Of a stretch of DNA of 17,109 nt, positions 1 through 5,911 are shown piece by piece. The translations under genes were made by a program, and so were the position numbers. Under the pieces are notes generated by a model that saw nothing but the letters and a program-made list of their open reading frames with translations, searched no databases and had not been told where the DNA came from. The DNA is from CAYSDH01 sp964429805. GTDB lineage: Bacteria > Bacteroidota > Bacteroidia > Flavobacteriales_D > JABDKJ01. The stretch lies in NCBI GenBank assembly GCA_964429805.1, contig CAYSDH010000069.1:1-17109 (forward strand), written 5' to 3'. Each line of letters starts with the position of its first letter. The stretch's first letter is position 1.

Positions 1-255
1 GCTCTGTCAGAAACCTGCAAGGAAAATTTTGAAACCAATGCAGCCGTGTTCAAGGGCTGCTTTCACATATAAGACGACAGCGTTAAAAAAGGGTTGCCTA
101 CTAAAACACACTTTTTGGTTTAAGAGTCCTGCAGCCCAGTTATATCAACGAATCTGAGGTGTGGTTTATAGAGATATGTGATGCCTAAGAGCTAAGAACG
201 ACAACCTCAAAAGATTGAGAGCCATCTGTATTTTACATGAGCGAGTATATAAACT
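1..255 (-). repeat. Tandem repeat unit 1 (left-truncated by the window edge)
   Basis: Positions 1-65 are identical to 518-582 and 797-861. The following 190 nt align clearly, with substitutions, to the spacer of unit 2 (583-769). Shared blocks include GGTTGCC (92-98), CACTTTTT (109-116) and a GTATATAAACT end. The core contains GCAGCC/GGCTGC arms (39-44 and 54-59 here) that can pair around a 9-nt loop. The strand is given as minus because in units 2 and 3 the terminator-like hairpin of the core is followed by a T run only on that strand. Its own terminator half would lie left of the window. No protein gene is convincing here. Confidence 0.8.
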
Positions 256-489
256 TATCGGGTTAGCGCGAATGTTCCCCTGTAGTTGATCGGGCTGATT
301 TATAGCTCTTTTCTGGGAGAATAAGGATTTCAGGGAAACAACCGAAACTTCCTTGATTCGAACCACAACGACTATTCTCCTGAACTTATGAGTGTGTTGG
401 CGCACCCTTTAGGGTCGGGGCAAGCGGGCGGAAAAGTTTAGATTCACTGCGTAGATAAGGTTTGGGGGAATAAACACGCTAACTCGATA
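256..489. mobile_element. MITE-like 234-bp insertion with inverted terminal repeats and AACT duplication
   Basis: The left end TATCGGGTTAGCGCG and the right end (read from the other strand) TATCGAGTTAGCGTG are imperfect inverted repeats. The similarity extends a further ~10 nt to a TTCCCC run on each side (277-280; GGGGGAA at 464-470). The element is flanked by AACT at 252-255 and AACT at 490-493. The homologous junction between repeat units 2 and 3 reads ATAAACTG (766-773) with a single AACT and no insert, so it works as an empty site. No transposase fits in 234 bp, so the element must be non-autonomous. Internal inverted segments are visible (GGGAGAATA near 316-324, TATTCTCC near 373-380, and ACCCTTTAGGGT near 405-416). 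I do not recognise the parental IS family. Confidence 0.75.
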
Positions 490-768
490 AACTGAAAAAG
501 CACTTCGGGGGAGAAGTGCTCTGTCAGAAACCTGCAAGGAAAATTTTGAAACCAATGCAGCCGTGTTCAAGGGCTGCTTTCATATAAAAGACGCTACAGT
601 CAAAAAAGGGTTGCCTCTTAAAACTCACTTTTTAGTCTATCGGTCTTGAAAGCCAGTAATATCAATCAAAACTGGGTGTGGTAGAGCAAGTGATGTGGTG
701 CTGAAGACGAGCATATGACAATTTCAATAGATGGAGAGTCATCAGTCCTTGAAATCAGAAAGTATATA
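490..768 (-). repeat. Tandem repeat unit 2 (279 bp, complete)
   Basis: The 93-nt core 490-582 is identical, base for base, to 769-861. The spacer 583-768 is homologous to unit 1's spacer but visibly diverged. The core, read on the minus strand, holds a GCAGCC/GGCTGC hairpin, an A/T-rich middle with two related TGCA..GGTTTC stretches, and then an 8-bp hairpin followed by TTTT. That order suits a short transcript ending in a terminator. I found no match to TAnnTTTG at a fitting distance upstream, so transcription is inferred only from the terminator shape and from core conservation. Confidence 0.85.
495..520 (-). terminator. Rho-independent terminator-like hairpin in repeat unit 2
   Basis: Read on the minus strand, AGCACTTC - TCCCCC - GAAGTGCT forms a perfect 8-bp stem with a 6-nt loop (499-520). 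It is followed directly by TTTT (498-495). On the plus strand no T run follows, so the terminator would act on minus-strand transcripts. Confidence 0.65.
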
Positions 769-915
769 AACTGAAAAAGCACTTCGGGGGAGAAGTGCTC
801 TGTCAGAAACCTGCAAGGAAAATTTTGAAACCAATGCAGCCGTGTTCAAGGGCTGCTTTCAATTAAAAGACGCCATGAACATTATATGGTTGCCGATAAA
901 AAGCACTTTTTTGTC
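769..915 (-). repeat. Tandem repeat unit 3 (core plus a partial spacer)
   Basis: Core 769-861 is identical to 490-582. Downstream on the plus strand the homology continues for about 55 nt: GGTTGCC at 889-895 and CACTTTTTT at 904-912, 28 and 43 nt after the core end. This matches the spacing in units 1 and 2 to within 1-2 nt. It then fades into unique DNA before the gene starting at 1079. This is the last copy of the array on this side. Confidence 0.8.
774..799 (-). terminator. Rho-independent terminator-like hairpin in repeat unit 3
   Basis: Same hairpin as in unit 2: stem arms 778-785 and 792-799, loop 786-791, and TTTT on the minus strand at 777-774. No T run follows on the plus strand. 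Confidence 0.65.
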
Positions 916-1041
916 GACTAAAATTCGTTTCGAAGTATAACACATTGTTATTCAGTGCTTTAATGAGGAGAAAAAAGTCAAGTTATTTTCTCTTTTTATT
1001 CTGATTCTTTTCACAAAACGACACTCGACCCTCCAAAATCC

Positions 1042-1049
1042 TATCTTCG
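1042..1049 (+). promoter_or_regulatory. Possible -7 promoter element for the M49 peptidase gene
   Basis: TATCTTCG matches the Bacteroidota -7 element TAnnTTTG at all but one position and lies 29 nt before the ATG at 1079. No clear TTG -33 element sits at the expected distance, so this is a weak call. No Shine-Dalgarno sequence is visible before the ATG. Confidence 0.3.
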
Positions 1050-1078
1050 GTGCCCTTATTGAAAAACAAATTCTAAGA

Positions 1079-3169
1079 ATGAGAAGAATAGCAATCATCT
1101 TAATGGCATCAGCCATGATTATCTCTTGCAAGCAAGAGTCAAAGACGAGTGGAGACAAATCAGGTTGGACATTTAGCCAAGCAGCCCTTGATGCCGACAT
1201 GGCAGAAGAAAAAGCCGCAGCGTACACACCTGAAAAAGATGCCAATGGTTTTGCATGGCAAGTAGATAGGTTTGCAGACATTAAAATAGTCCGCTACCAA
1301 GTGCCGAGTTTTGACAAGCTGAGTGCAGACCAAAAGAAGTTGGTTTATTACTTGACTCAGGCAGGACTTGCTGGTAGAGATATATTTCAAGATCAGAACT
1401 ACCGTCACAACCTCAAAATCAGACGAGGCCTGGAGAAAATCTACACCTCTTATTCTGGAAACAAGAACACGAAGGGATGGAATGCATTTGAAACATACTT
1501 GAAGAGAGTATGGTTTGCTAACGGTATACATCACCACTATTCTTCAGACAAATTTACGCCAGACTGTAGCAGAAGTTACCTCAGTAACATTGCCAAAGAA
1601 TGCGGTGTGAACTTGCCAGACGAGGCTTGGAAGGCCATGTATGACCCGGCATTTGACAACAAGAAAGTCAACCAAGACCAGTCACTCGGACTAGTCACAG
1701 GTTCAGCAACTAACTTTTATGACCCAGACATTACAGAAGCAGAGGTACTGGCCTTTTATGAAGGAAAAGTAGATGTCAATGACAAGACACCTATAGAGCT
1801 TGGGCACAACTCTAAGCTCGTCAAGAAAGACGGCAAAGTGTCTGAAGCGGTGTGGAAGAGTGGAGGCATGTACGGTGCAGCCATTGATGAGATAGTCGGA
1901 TGGTTGCAGAAAGCCGTTGGTGTGGCAGAAAACCAAAAGCAAGCAGATGCACTCAAGCTATTAATTGAGTTCTACAACACAGGTGACCTAAAGACTTGGG
2001 ATGCGTATAACATTGCCTGGGTTGCTGCCACAGAAGGTGACATAGATTACATCAACTCGTTTATTGAGGTATATGATGATCCCCTCGGTTTTAGAGGAGC
2101 CTATGAATCTGTGATACAGATTAATGATTTTGATCAGTCGGCTAGAATGGCTGTCGTGATGGATAAGGTGCAGTGGTTTGAAGATAACGCACCACTAATA
2201 GAGGCACACAAAAAGCCAANNNNNNNNNNTGTCAAAGGTGTGACTTACAAAGTTGTGCAAGTGGCCGGAGAGGCTGGAGCAACATCTCCTGCAGGTCCTA
2301 TTGGTGTAAACCTTCCTAATAACAACTGGATTAGACAAGAGCACGGTTCAAAATCTGTATCGCTCGGTAACATCGTTGCGGCTTATGCCAATGCTTCTGG
2401 TACAGGTATGCTTACAGAATTTGCGCATGACGAAAGAGAGATAGAACTCGAAGAAAAGTACGGAAGTGTTGCAGCGAAACTGCACACTGCCCTGCACGAA
2501 GTTGTAGGACATGCAAGCGGGCAGCTTGAGGCTGGAATTGGTCAGCCACGCGAGACGCTTAAGAGTTATGCTTCTACTATGGAAGAAGGAAGAGCTGACC
2601 TTGTGGCACTCTACTTTATGAGAGATCCAGAACTCATCAAAATGGGCTTGATGGAGAATCTTGAAGTAGGAGAGGCCGCTTATGACGGATACATTCGTAA
2701 TGGTCTCCTGACTCAGCTTAGGAGACTAGAGATTGGCAACACGGTAGAAGAAGCACACATGAGAAACCGTCAGTGGATCTCGAAGTGGGTCTTTGAAAAA
2801 GGACAGAAAGACAACGTGATCGAGCAAGTGATCAGAGACGGTAAGACGTATTATAACATCAATGACTATGACAAATTGAGAGAATTGTTTGGTCAATTGT
2901 TGAGAGAGTCTCAGCGTATCAAGTCGCAAGGCTTAGGTGAAGAGGCAGAAGCTCTAGTAGAAGGATACGGAGTGAAGGTCGACATGCGAATCCACAAAGA
3001 GGTCCTAGACCGTTCAGAAAAACTAAACATTGCACCGTATGGCGGATTTATCAATCCTCAGTACACCATGGATGCATCAGGAAATGTAAGTATCAGCTAC
3101 CCAGATAATTTTGCGCAGCAGATGCTACACTATGCCAAGAACTACTCGTTTTTGCCAAGCGACAACTAG
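1079..3169 (+). CDS. Dipeptidyl peptidase III family lipoprotein (M49 zinc peptidase)
   Basis: This 696-residue protein should release N-terminal dipeptides from short peptides using a zinc ion. The family signature HEVVGH is at residues 473-478 and the downstream EEGRAD at 502-507, so the zinc ligands are H473, H478 and E503, with E474 catalytic. The gap of about 30 residues between the two motifs resembles the bacterial (Bacteroides-type) DPP III rather than the longer gap of human DPP III. The N-terminus is a lipoprotein signal with lipobox IISC (Cys17), placing the enzyme on the periplasmic face or outer membrane, whereas animal DPP III is cytosolic. Ten Ns at 2220-2229 fall within codons ~381-384. 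The frame continues correctly across them and the flanks (EAHKKP / VKGVTYKVV) align as one protein, so little is missing. The gene appears monocistronic: a repeat array lies upstream and a strong terminator downstream. Confidence 0.92.
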   Translation: MRRIAIILMASAMIISCKQESKTSGDKSGWTFSQAALDADMAEEKAAAYTPEKDANGFAWQVDRFADIKIVRYQVPSFDKLSADQKKLVYYLTQAGLAGRDIFQDQNYRHNLKIRRGLEKIYTSYSGNKNTKGWNAFETYLKRVWFANGIHHHYSSDKFTPDCSRSYLSNIAKECGVNLPDEAWKAMYDPAFDNKKVNQDQSLGLVTGSATNFYDPDITEAEVLAFYEGKVDVNDKTPIELGHNSKLVKKDGKVSEAVWKSGGMYGAAIDEIVGWLQKAVGVAENQKQADALKLLIEFYNTGDLKTWDAYNIAWVAATEGDIDYINSFIEVYDDPLGFRGAYESVIQINDFDQSARMAVVMDKVQWFEDNAPLIEAHKKPXXXXVKGVTYKVVQVAGEAGATSPAGPIGVNLPNNNWIRQEHGSKSVSLGNIVAAYANASGTGMLTEFAHDEREIELEEKYGSVAAKLHTALHEVVGHASGQLEAGIGQPRETLKSYASTMEEGRADLVALYFMRDPELIKMGLMENLEVGEAAYDGYIRNGLLTQLRRLEIGNTVEEAHMRNRQWISKWVFEKGQKDNVIEQVIRDGKTYYNINDYDKLRELFGQLLRESQRIKSQGLGEEAEALVEGYGVKVDMRIHKEVLDRSEKLNIAPYGGFINPQYTMDASGNVSISYPDNFAQQMLHYAKNYSFLPSDN
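2220..2229. other. Assembly gap (10 N)
   Basis: Ten unresolved bases inside the M49 peptidase gene. The reading frame is the same on both sides, so the true gap length is probably 10 nt or differs from it by a multiple of three. Confidence 0.97.
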
Positions 3170-3195
3170 GCCTTTGAGAATAGAATAATACAAGA

Positions 3196-3229
3196 AGAGG
3201 GGTGAACAATTCACCCCTCTTTTTCTTTA
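3196..3229 (+). terminator. Strong rho-independent terminator of the M49 peptidase gene
   Basis: AGAGGGGTGAA (3196-3206), loop CAA, TTCACCCCTCT (3210-3220): a perfect 11-bp stem followed by TTTTCTTT (3221-3228). It starts 26 nt after the stop codon at 3167-3169. Its position also rules out a GTG start at 3202 for the next gene. Confidence 0.92.
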
Positions 3230-3276
3230 ATATGGTATGGAAATTGCCAATTTTGTCTCAAACAATTCTCAACTCC

Positions 3277-3996
3277 ATGAAAACAGTTAGCCGAATTTTC
3301 CTACTCATGTGCCTGTGCAGCACCATCACACTCACGGCCTCAGGCTCTGGCGCACCCTCTCACGCCACCTGGAATTCCTTGTTGCAACGATACGTCACCG
3401 CTGATGGTGTAGTTGATTACAGCAAGATGAAAGCGGACAGACGCTTTTCGGAGTATATCACAACCTTGTCTGGTGTGCACCCAGATGATACCTGGTCTAA
3501 AAACGAAAAAATGGCCTTTTGGATTAACGCCTACAATGCGTTTACCATCAAGTTGGTGTCTGACAATCTGCCTTTGAAGAGCATCAAAGATCTCGGTGAG
3601 CCATGGGACATGAAGTTTATAGACATCGAAGGAAACCGATATAGCCTCAATGACATTGAGCATGAAATATTGAGGAAAGATTACAAAGAGCCGCGAATTC
3701 ACTTTGCAGTAAACTGCGCCTCTATCTCGTGCCCGCCACTGTTTAATCAAGCCTTTACTGCCGGTAATTTGAGTTCGCAACTAGACAAGGTGACAAGAAA
3801 CTTTGTCAATGACACGGACTACAACACGGTGTCTAAATCGACTTTAAATATCTCGCCCATTTTTGATTGGTACAGAGGAGACTTTGACACCAGCGGAGGT
3901 ATAACGGCTTTTTTTAGAAAATACTCGCGCACCTCTGTCGATGCCAATGCGAGCGTTACATTCACAGATTACGACTGGTCACTTAACGGAAAATGA
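3277..3996 (+). CDS. DUF547 domain-containing exported protein
   Basis: A 239-residue protein of the DUF547 family, whose biochemical role is not established. The family hallmark NCASISCPPL is at residues 146-155, with Cys147 and Cys152 and a preceding HFAV; upstream is the conserved MAFWINAYNAF block. I chose the ATG at 3277 because it gives a clean signal peptide (MKTVSRIFLLMCLCSTITLT). The in-frame GTG at 3202 lies inside the upstream terminator, and another ATG at 3232 gives a poorer leader. The protein should be exported. The gene ends in ATGA shared with the glycosyltransferase start, so the two are translationally coupled. DUF547 genes do occur beside TIGR04282-type genes in other bacteria (family knowledge), which supports a shared, uncharacterised pathway. 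Confidence 0.88.
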   Translation: MKTVSRIFLLMCLCSTITLTASGSGAPSHATWNSLLQRYVTADGVVDYSKMKADRRFSEYITTLSGVHPDDTWSKNEKMAFWINAYNAFTIKLVSDNLPLKSIKDLGEPWDMKFIDIEGNRYSLNDIEHEILRKDYKEPRIHFAVNCASISCPPLFNQAFTAGNLSSQLDKVTRNFVNDTDYNTVSKSTLNISPIFDWYRGDFDTSGGITAFFRKYSRTSVDANASVTFTDYDWSLNGK

Positions 3997-4595
3997 CAAA
4001 AGACTTACTGATGATAATGGCCAAAGTGCCAGAGATGGGCAAGGTCAAAACTCGACTAGCCGAGACAATAGGAGATGAAGGTGCGCTCAAAGTGTATTTG
4101 AAATTATTGCAGCACACCTTTGAGGTCGCATCTCATATAGAAGCAGATAAAATAGTCTACTTCACAGAGAGTAAAACTGAGTTTGATATGCTCGACTACT
4201 ACAAGTTTGACAAGGCCGTTCAGCCAGGAGGCGACCTTGGTGAGCGCATGTCTTACTGCTTTAGGTCTGCTTTTGACAAGGGCTATGAGCGAGTGATCAT
4301 CATTGGTAGCGACTGTTTTGCACTCGACACCAAAACACTGTCTGCGGCCATGGCTTCGCTCGTTGATAAAGACTTTGTGATAGGGCCAGCAGAAGATGGA
4401 GGCTATTACCTCTTAGGCATGACTAAGATGCATGAGCAGCTATTCTTAAACAAAACATGGAGTACCAGCGATGTTTTTCTCGATAGCATCTTAGACATGA
4501 AAAACTCAGGCTTGGCCTATGAGATTTTGCCTACGCTAAATGATGTGGATAGGGAGAGCGATTTAGATGACGAGTTAAAAGACCTTATCTCTTAA
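3993..4595 (+). CDS. TIGR04282-like (DUF2064) glycosyltransferase
   Basis: A 200-residue nucleotide-sugar-transferase-like protein of the GT-A/DUF2064 type. The N-terminal MAKVPEMGKVKTRLA block (residues 9-23) matches the nucleotide-binding start of the family. IIGSDC (D107) fits the metal/nucleotide-binding acidic motif, and EDGGYYLLGM around D135 is the family's second signature. NCBI names the family an arsenosugar-biosynthesis or radical-SAM/selenodomain-associated transferase. No radical SAM (ArsS-type) or arsenite methyltransferase gene is present in this window, so that pathway assignment is only a possibility here. The start overlaps the DUF547 stop by 4 nt (ATGA). The 3' end overlaps the convergent Kazal gene by 11 nt (4585-4595). 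No clear terminator is visible. Confidence 0.88.
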   Translation: MTKDLLMIMAKVPEMGKVKTRLAETIGDEGALKVYLKLLQHTFEVASHIEADKIVYFTESKTEFDMLDYYKFDKAVQPGGDLGERMSYCFRSAFDKGYERVIIIGSDCFALDTKTLSAAMASLVDKDFVIGPAEDGGYYLLGMTKMHEQLFLNKTWSTSDVFLDSILDMKNSGLAYEILPTLNDVDRESDLDDELKDLIS

Positions 4596-5262
4596 TGACT
4601 ACTCGGGTAGAGTAGAAGGCCTCATCTTCTTGCTTTAAAATCAGAATGTACAAGCCATTTCCAAGTGCAGACACATCGGTGTATGTGCCAGACGTGATTC
4701 GTGATTCAAGTACTGAGCGGCCAGTAATGTCTAGTAGCTCAATTTCATACTCTTCAGCAGAGGCATAAAAAATCTGCAACTCGTCTTCCACAGGACTAGC
4801 ACCGATAAGCAGAGAGAACTGAGTTAGGTCATTTACGCTTTCAGGCACACTGTCCATTGGGCAGAGGCAATTAGTCGTCACAGACTCCGCATCAAGATAA
4901 AAGGCAGCTGCATAATCTACATTGTCCGCACCTAAAGTGCCACACCCTGAGATGGCCACAGCCTCTCCGTTTACTGATGCATATCCTATTACCGCGGCAC
5001 AAGCGCCAAAATCGATGCCTGACAAATCCATACAAGGCGACACGTTGTTTTGAGGACACTCACCTTCGGTAAACGAAGTGACACCACCCTGATTAGTCGC
5101 TTCACAATCATTGCCATACGTAACTCCATCACATCCACACACAGGTGCCCAGATAGCAGGACAAATACTGTTAGGGTTAATCAACTCACAGTCCACGCAG
5201 TTTTGAGAAAATAGGCTGCCTGAAAGAAAAATAAGGAGTAAAAAAGATAGAATTGGCTTCAT
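4585..5262 (-). CDS. Secreted Kazal-type domain protein with T9SS type A sorting domain
   Basis: A 225-residue secreted protein. Residues 1-20 are a signal peptide ending at FSQ. A Kazal-type domain follows at about 33-69; its core PVCGCDGVTYGNDCEA (40-55) has the PVCGxDGxTYxNxC pattern of serine-protease inhibitors. A cysteine-containing middle region (about 75-145) is unassigned. The last ~70 residues (VEDELQIF ... LLDITGRSVLE ... LGNGLYILIL) form a typical type A C-terminal sorting domain, so the protein should cross the outer membrane by the type IX system and lose this domain. I chose the ATG at 5262 over an upstream in-frame start at 5307, because only the former begins directly with the signal peptide and a promoter-like element lies between them. 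Protease inhibition is inferred from the domain; no target is known. Confidence 0.88.
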   Translation of the reverse strand: MKPILSFLLLIFLSGSLFSQNCVDCELINPNSICPAIWAPVCGCDGVTYGNDCEATNQGGVTSFTEGECPQNNVSPCMDLSGIDFGACAAVIGYASVNGEAVAISGCGTLGADNVDYAAAFYLDAESVTTNCLCPMDSVPESVNDLTQFSLLIGASPVEDELQIFYASAEEYEIELLDITGRSVLESRITSGTYTDVSALGNGLYILILKQEDEAFYSTRVVIKR

Positions 5263-5279
5263 TGGGATCGAATTGTCCT

Positions 5280-5307
5280 TAAAAATAGCCAATTCAGAAG
5301 AGTGCAA
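5280..5307 (-). promoter_or_regulatory. Candidate promoter of the Kazal-domain gene
   Basis: On the minus strand TTG (5307-5305) is followed after 17 nt by TATTTTTA (5287-5280). This is one mismatch from the Bacteroidota TTG-N17-23-TAnnTTTG promoter. The ATG follows 17 nt downstream. It forms one arm of an inverted repeat shared with the divergent promoter. Confidence 0.45.
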
Positions 5308-5329
5308 CCACAGCGAATTGGGTATTTTT
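5281..5329. repeat. Inverted repeat spanning the divergent promoters
   Basis: AAAAATAGCCAATTC (5281-5295) and GAATTGGGTATTTTT (5315-5329) are inverted copies matching at 14 of 15 positions, separated by 19 nt. Each arm contains the -7-like element of the gene it faces. It could be a pair of identical operator/promoter half-sites, or simply two similar promoters facing apart. Confidence 0.7.
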
Positions 5330-5330
5330 G
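5323..5330 (+). promoter_or_regulatory. -7 promoter element of the zinc-ribbon gene
   Basis: TATTTTTG is an exact match to TAnnTTTG. It ends 5 nt before ATG 5336 and 11 nt before ATG 5342, so transcription would start at or very near the initiation codon. No TTG lies at the expected -33 distance. Confidence 0.5.
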
Positions 5331-5335
5331 AAAAG

Positions 5336-5719
5336 ATGGCAATGGAAAGTCAAGAATTAGGAACAAAAAGGGCCTGTCTGGAGTGTCAGAGTGTGGTCCA
5401 TGGCAGAGATGACAAGAAGTTTTGCTCTGACCAATGTCGCAATAGCTATAACAACAGGCTAAACAGAGATGTCAATAATTATGTGCGAGACATTAACAAT
5501 GCGCTGCGCAAGAATAGACGCATACTCGAAGCGATAAACGTGAGAGATAAAGTACGCACATCAAAAGACGAGCTCTTGAGGAAAGGCTTTGATTTTCAGC
5601 TGTTTACTAGTGTATACAAAACAAAAGAGGGCAAGGAGTACCGTTACTGCTACGAGCAAGGGTATTTGGAAATCTCTCCGGGCACATTTATGTTGGTGAC
5701 CAAGAAAGACTGGATGTAA
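5336..5719 (+). CDS. Small zinc-ribbon protein, predicted nucleic-acid binding
   Basis: A 127-residue protein with an N-terminal zinc ribbon: CLEC at 14-17 and CSDQC at 30-34 (C-x2-C ... C-x3-C), followed by NSYNNRLNRD. It resembles the conserved Bacteroidota zinc-ribbon proteins of the DUF2116 type, with a basic helical segment (about 41-90) and a C-terminal part rich in Tyr and Lys. Its function is not established; binding nucleic acid is a guess from the ribbon and basic charge. The start could be ATG 5336 or ATG 5342. I excluded a TTG at 5273 because it lies upstream of the exact TAnnTTTG element. The gene is divergent from the Kazal gene and convergent with the tiny membrane-protein gene, with 1 nt between stop codons. 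Confidence 0.8.
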   Translation: MAMESQELGTKRACLECQSVVHGRDDKKFCSDQCRNSYNNRLNRDVNNYVRDINNALRKNRRILEAINVRDKVRTSKDELLRKGFDFQLFTSVYKTKEGKEYRYCYEQGYLEISPGTFMLVTKKDWM

Positions 5720-5720
5720 A

Positions 5721-5831
5721 TCACTTACTCCAGAAGTAGATGATAAAGATGATAATCACCAATATGATGAGTGCGAACAATACTGGTCCTGCAATCTCAT
5801 TTTCTTCCGGTTCTAGATGATGGTCTGCCAT
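5721..5831 (-). CDS. 36-residue single-pass membrane protein
   Basis: An ATG at 5831 opens a 36-codon frame ending in TGA at 5723-5721. The product starts MADHHLEPEENEIAGP (acidic, His-rich) and continues with an unbroken hydrophobic stretch of about 17 residues (VLFALIILVIIIFIIYF) ending WSK. This arrangement of acidic N-terminus, transmembrane helix and short basic C-terminus is far from random sequence and resembles small respiratory- or transport-complex subunits. I do not recognise a family. The stop lies 1 nt from the convergent zinc-ribbon stop. Upstream on the minus strand GAAATTTG near 5864-5871 is one mismatch from TAnnTTTG. Its function is unknown. Confidence 0.7.
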   Translation of the reverse strand: MADHHLEPEENEIAGPVLFALIILVIIIFIIYFWSK

Positions 5832-5897
5832 TGTTTTCTAATTGAGTTCTGAATCCTGTCTGGCCACAAATTTCAACATTTTATTCAAAACTGTGAC

Positions 5898-5911
5898 ATT
5901 CTGATCAGAAT
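5898..5911. promoter_or_regulatory. 14-bp perfect palindrome, candidate operator
   Basis: ATTCTGATCAGAAT is a perfect palindrome in the divergent intergenic region between the 36-residue membrane protein (start 5831) and the four-TM protein (start 6067). TGAC (5894-5897) and GTCA (5915-5918) extend it imperfectly. This fits a dimeric regulator site, but no regulator gene is nearby. Confidence 0.4.

Noticed and set aside
358..371. tRNA-like GTTCGAATC stretch on the minus strand inside the inserted element
   Set aside because: No five-pair T stem flanks it and no acceptor, D or anticodon arms can be found around it.
166..405. 79-codon minus-strand frame
   Set aside because: It runs from inside the MITE-like element into repeat-unit spacer DNA, has no recognisable domain or credible initiation context, and is not preserved between units 1 and 2.
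524..583. Short peptide frame in the repeat core (minus, beginning MKAALEHG)
   Set aside because: Only unit 2 has an ATG at the right place; unit 1 has ATG-TGA and unit 3 lacks ATG. Core conservation is better explained by RNA structure.
1..915. CRISPR array or integron attC array
   Set aside because: Repeats are too long and few, and the spacers are homologous to each other rather than unique. No GTTRRRY/RYYYAAC pairs are visible and no cas or integrase gene is in the window.
3202..3276. Upstream GTG start for the DUF547 gene
   Set aside because: It lies in the terminator stem of the preceding gene, and the added residues destroy the signal peptide at ATG 3277.
4599..4615. CTACTC/GAGTAG hairpin in the convergent overlap as a terminator
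   Set aside because: Six-base-pair stem without a T run on either strand; it also lies inside the Kazal protein coding region.
4585..5831. Kazal protein, zinc ribbon and small membrane peptide as a toxin-antitoxin or defence module
   Set aside because: They are on opposite strands with separate promoters and no toxin, nuclease or immunity domain is visible. Adjacency alone does not support a system.
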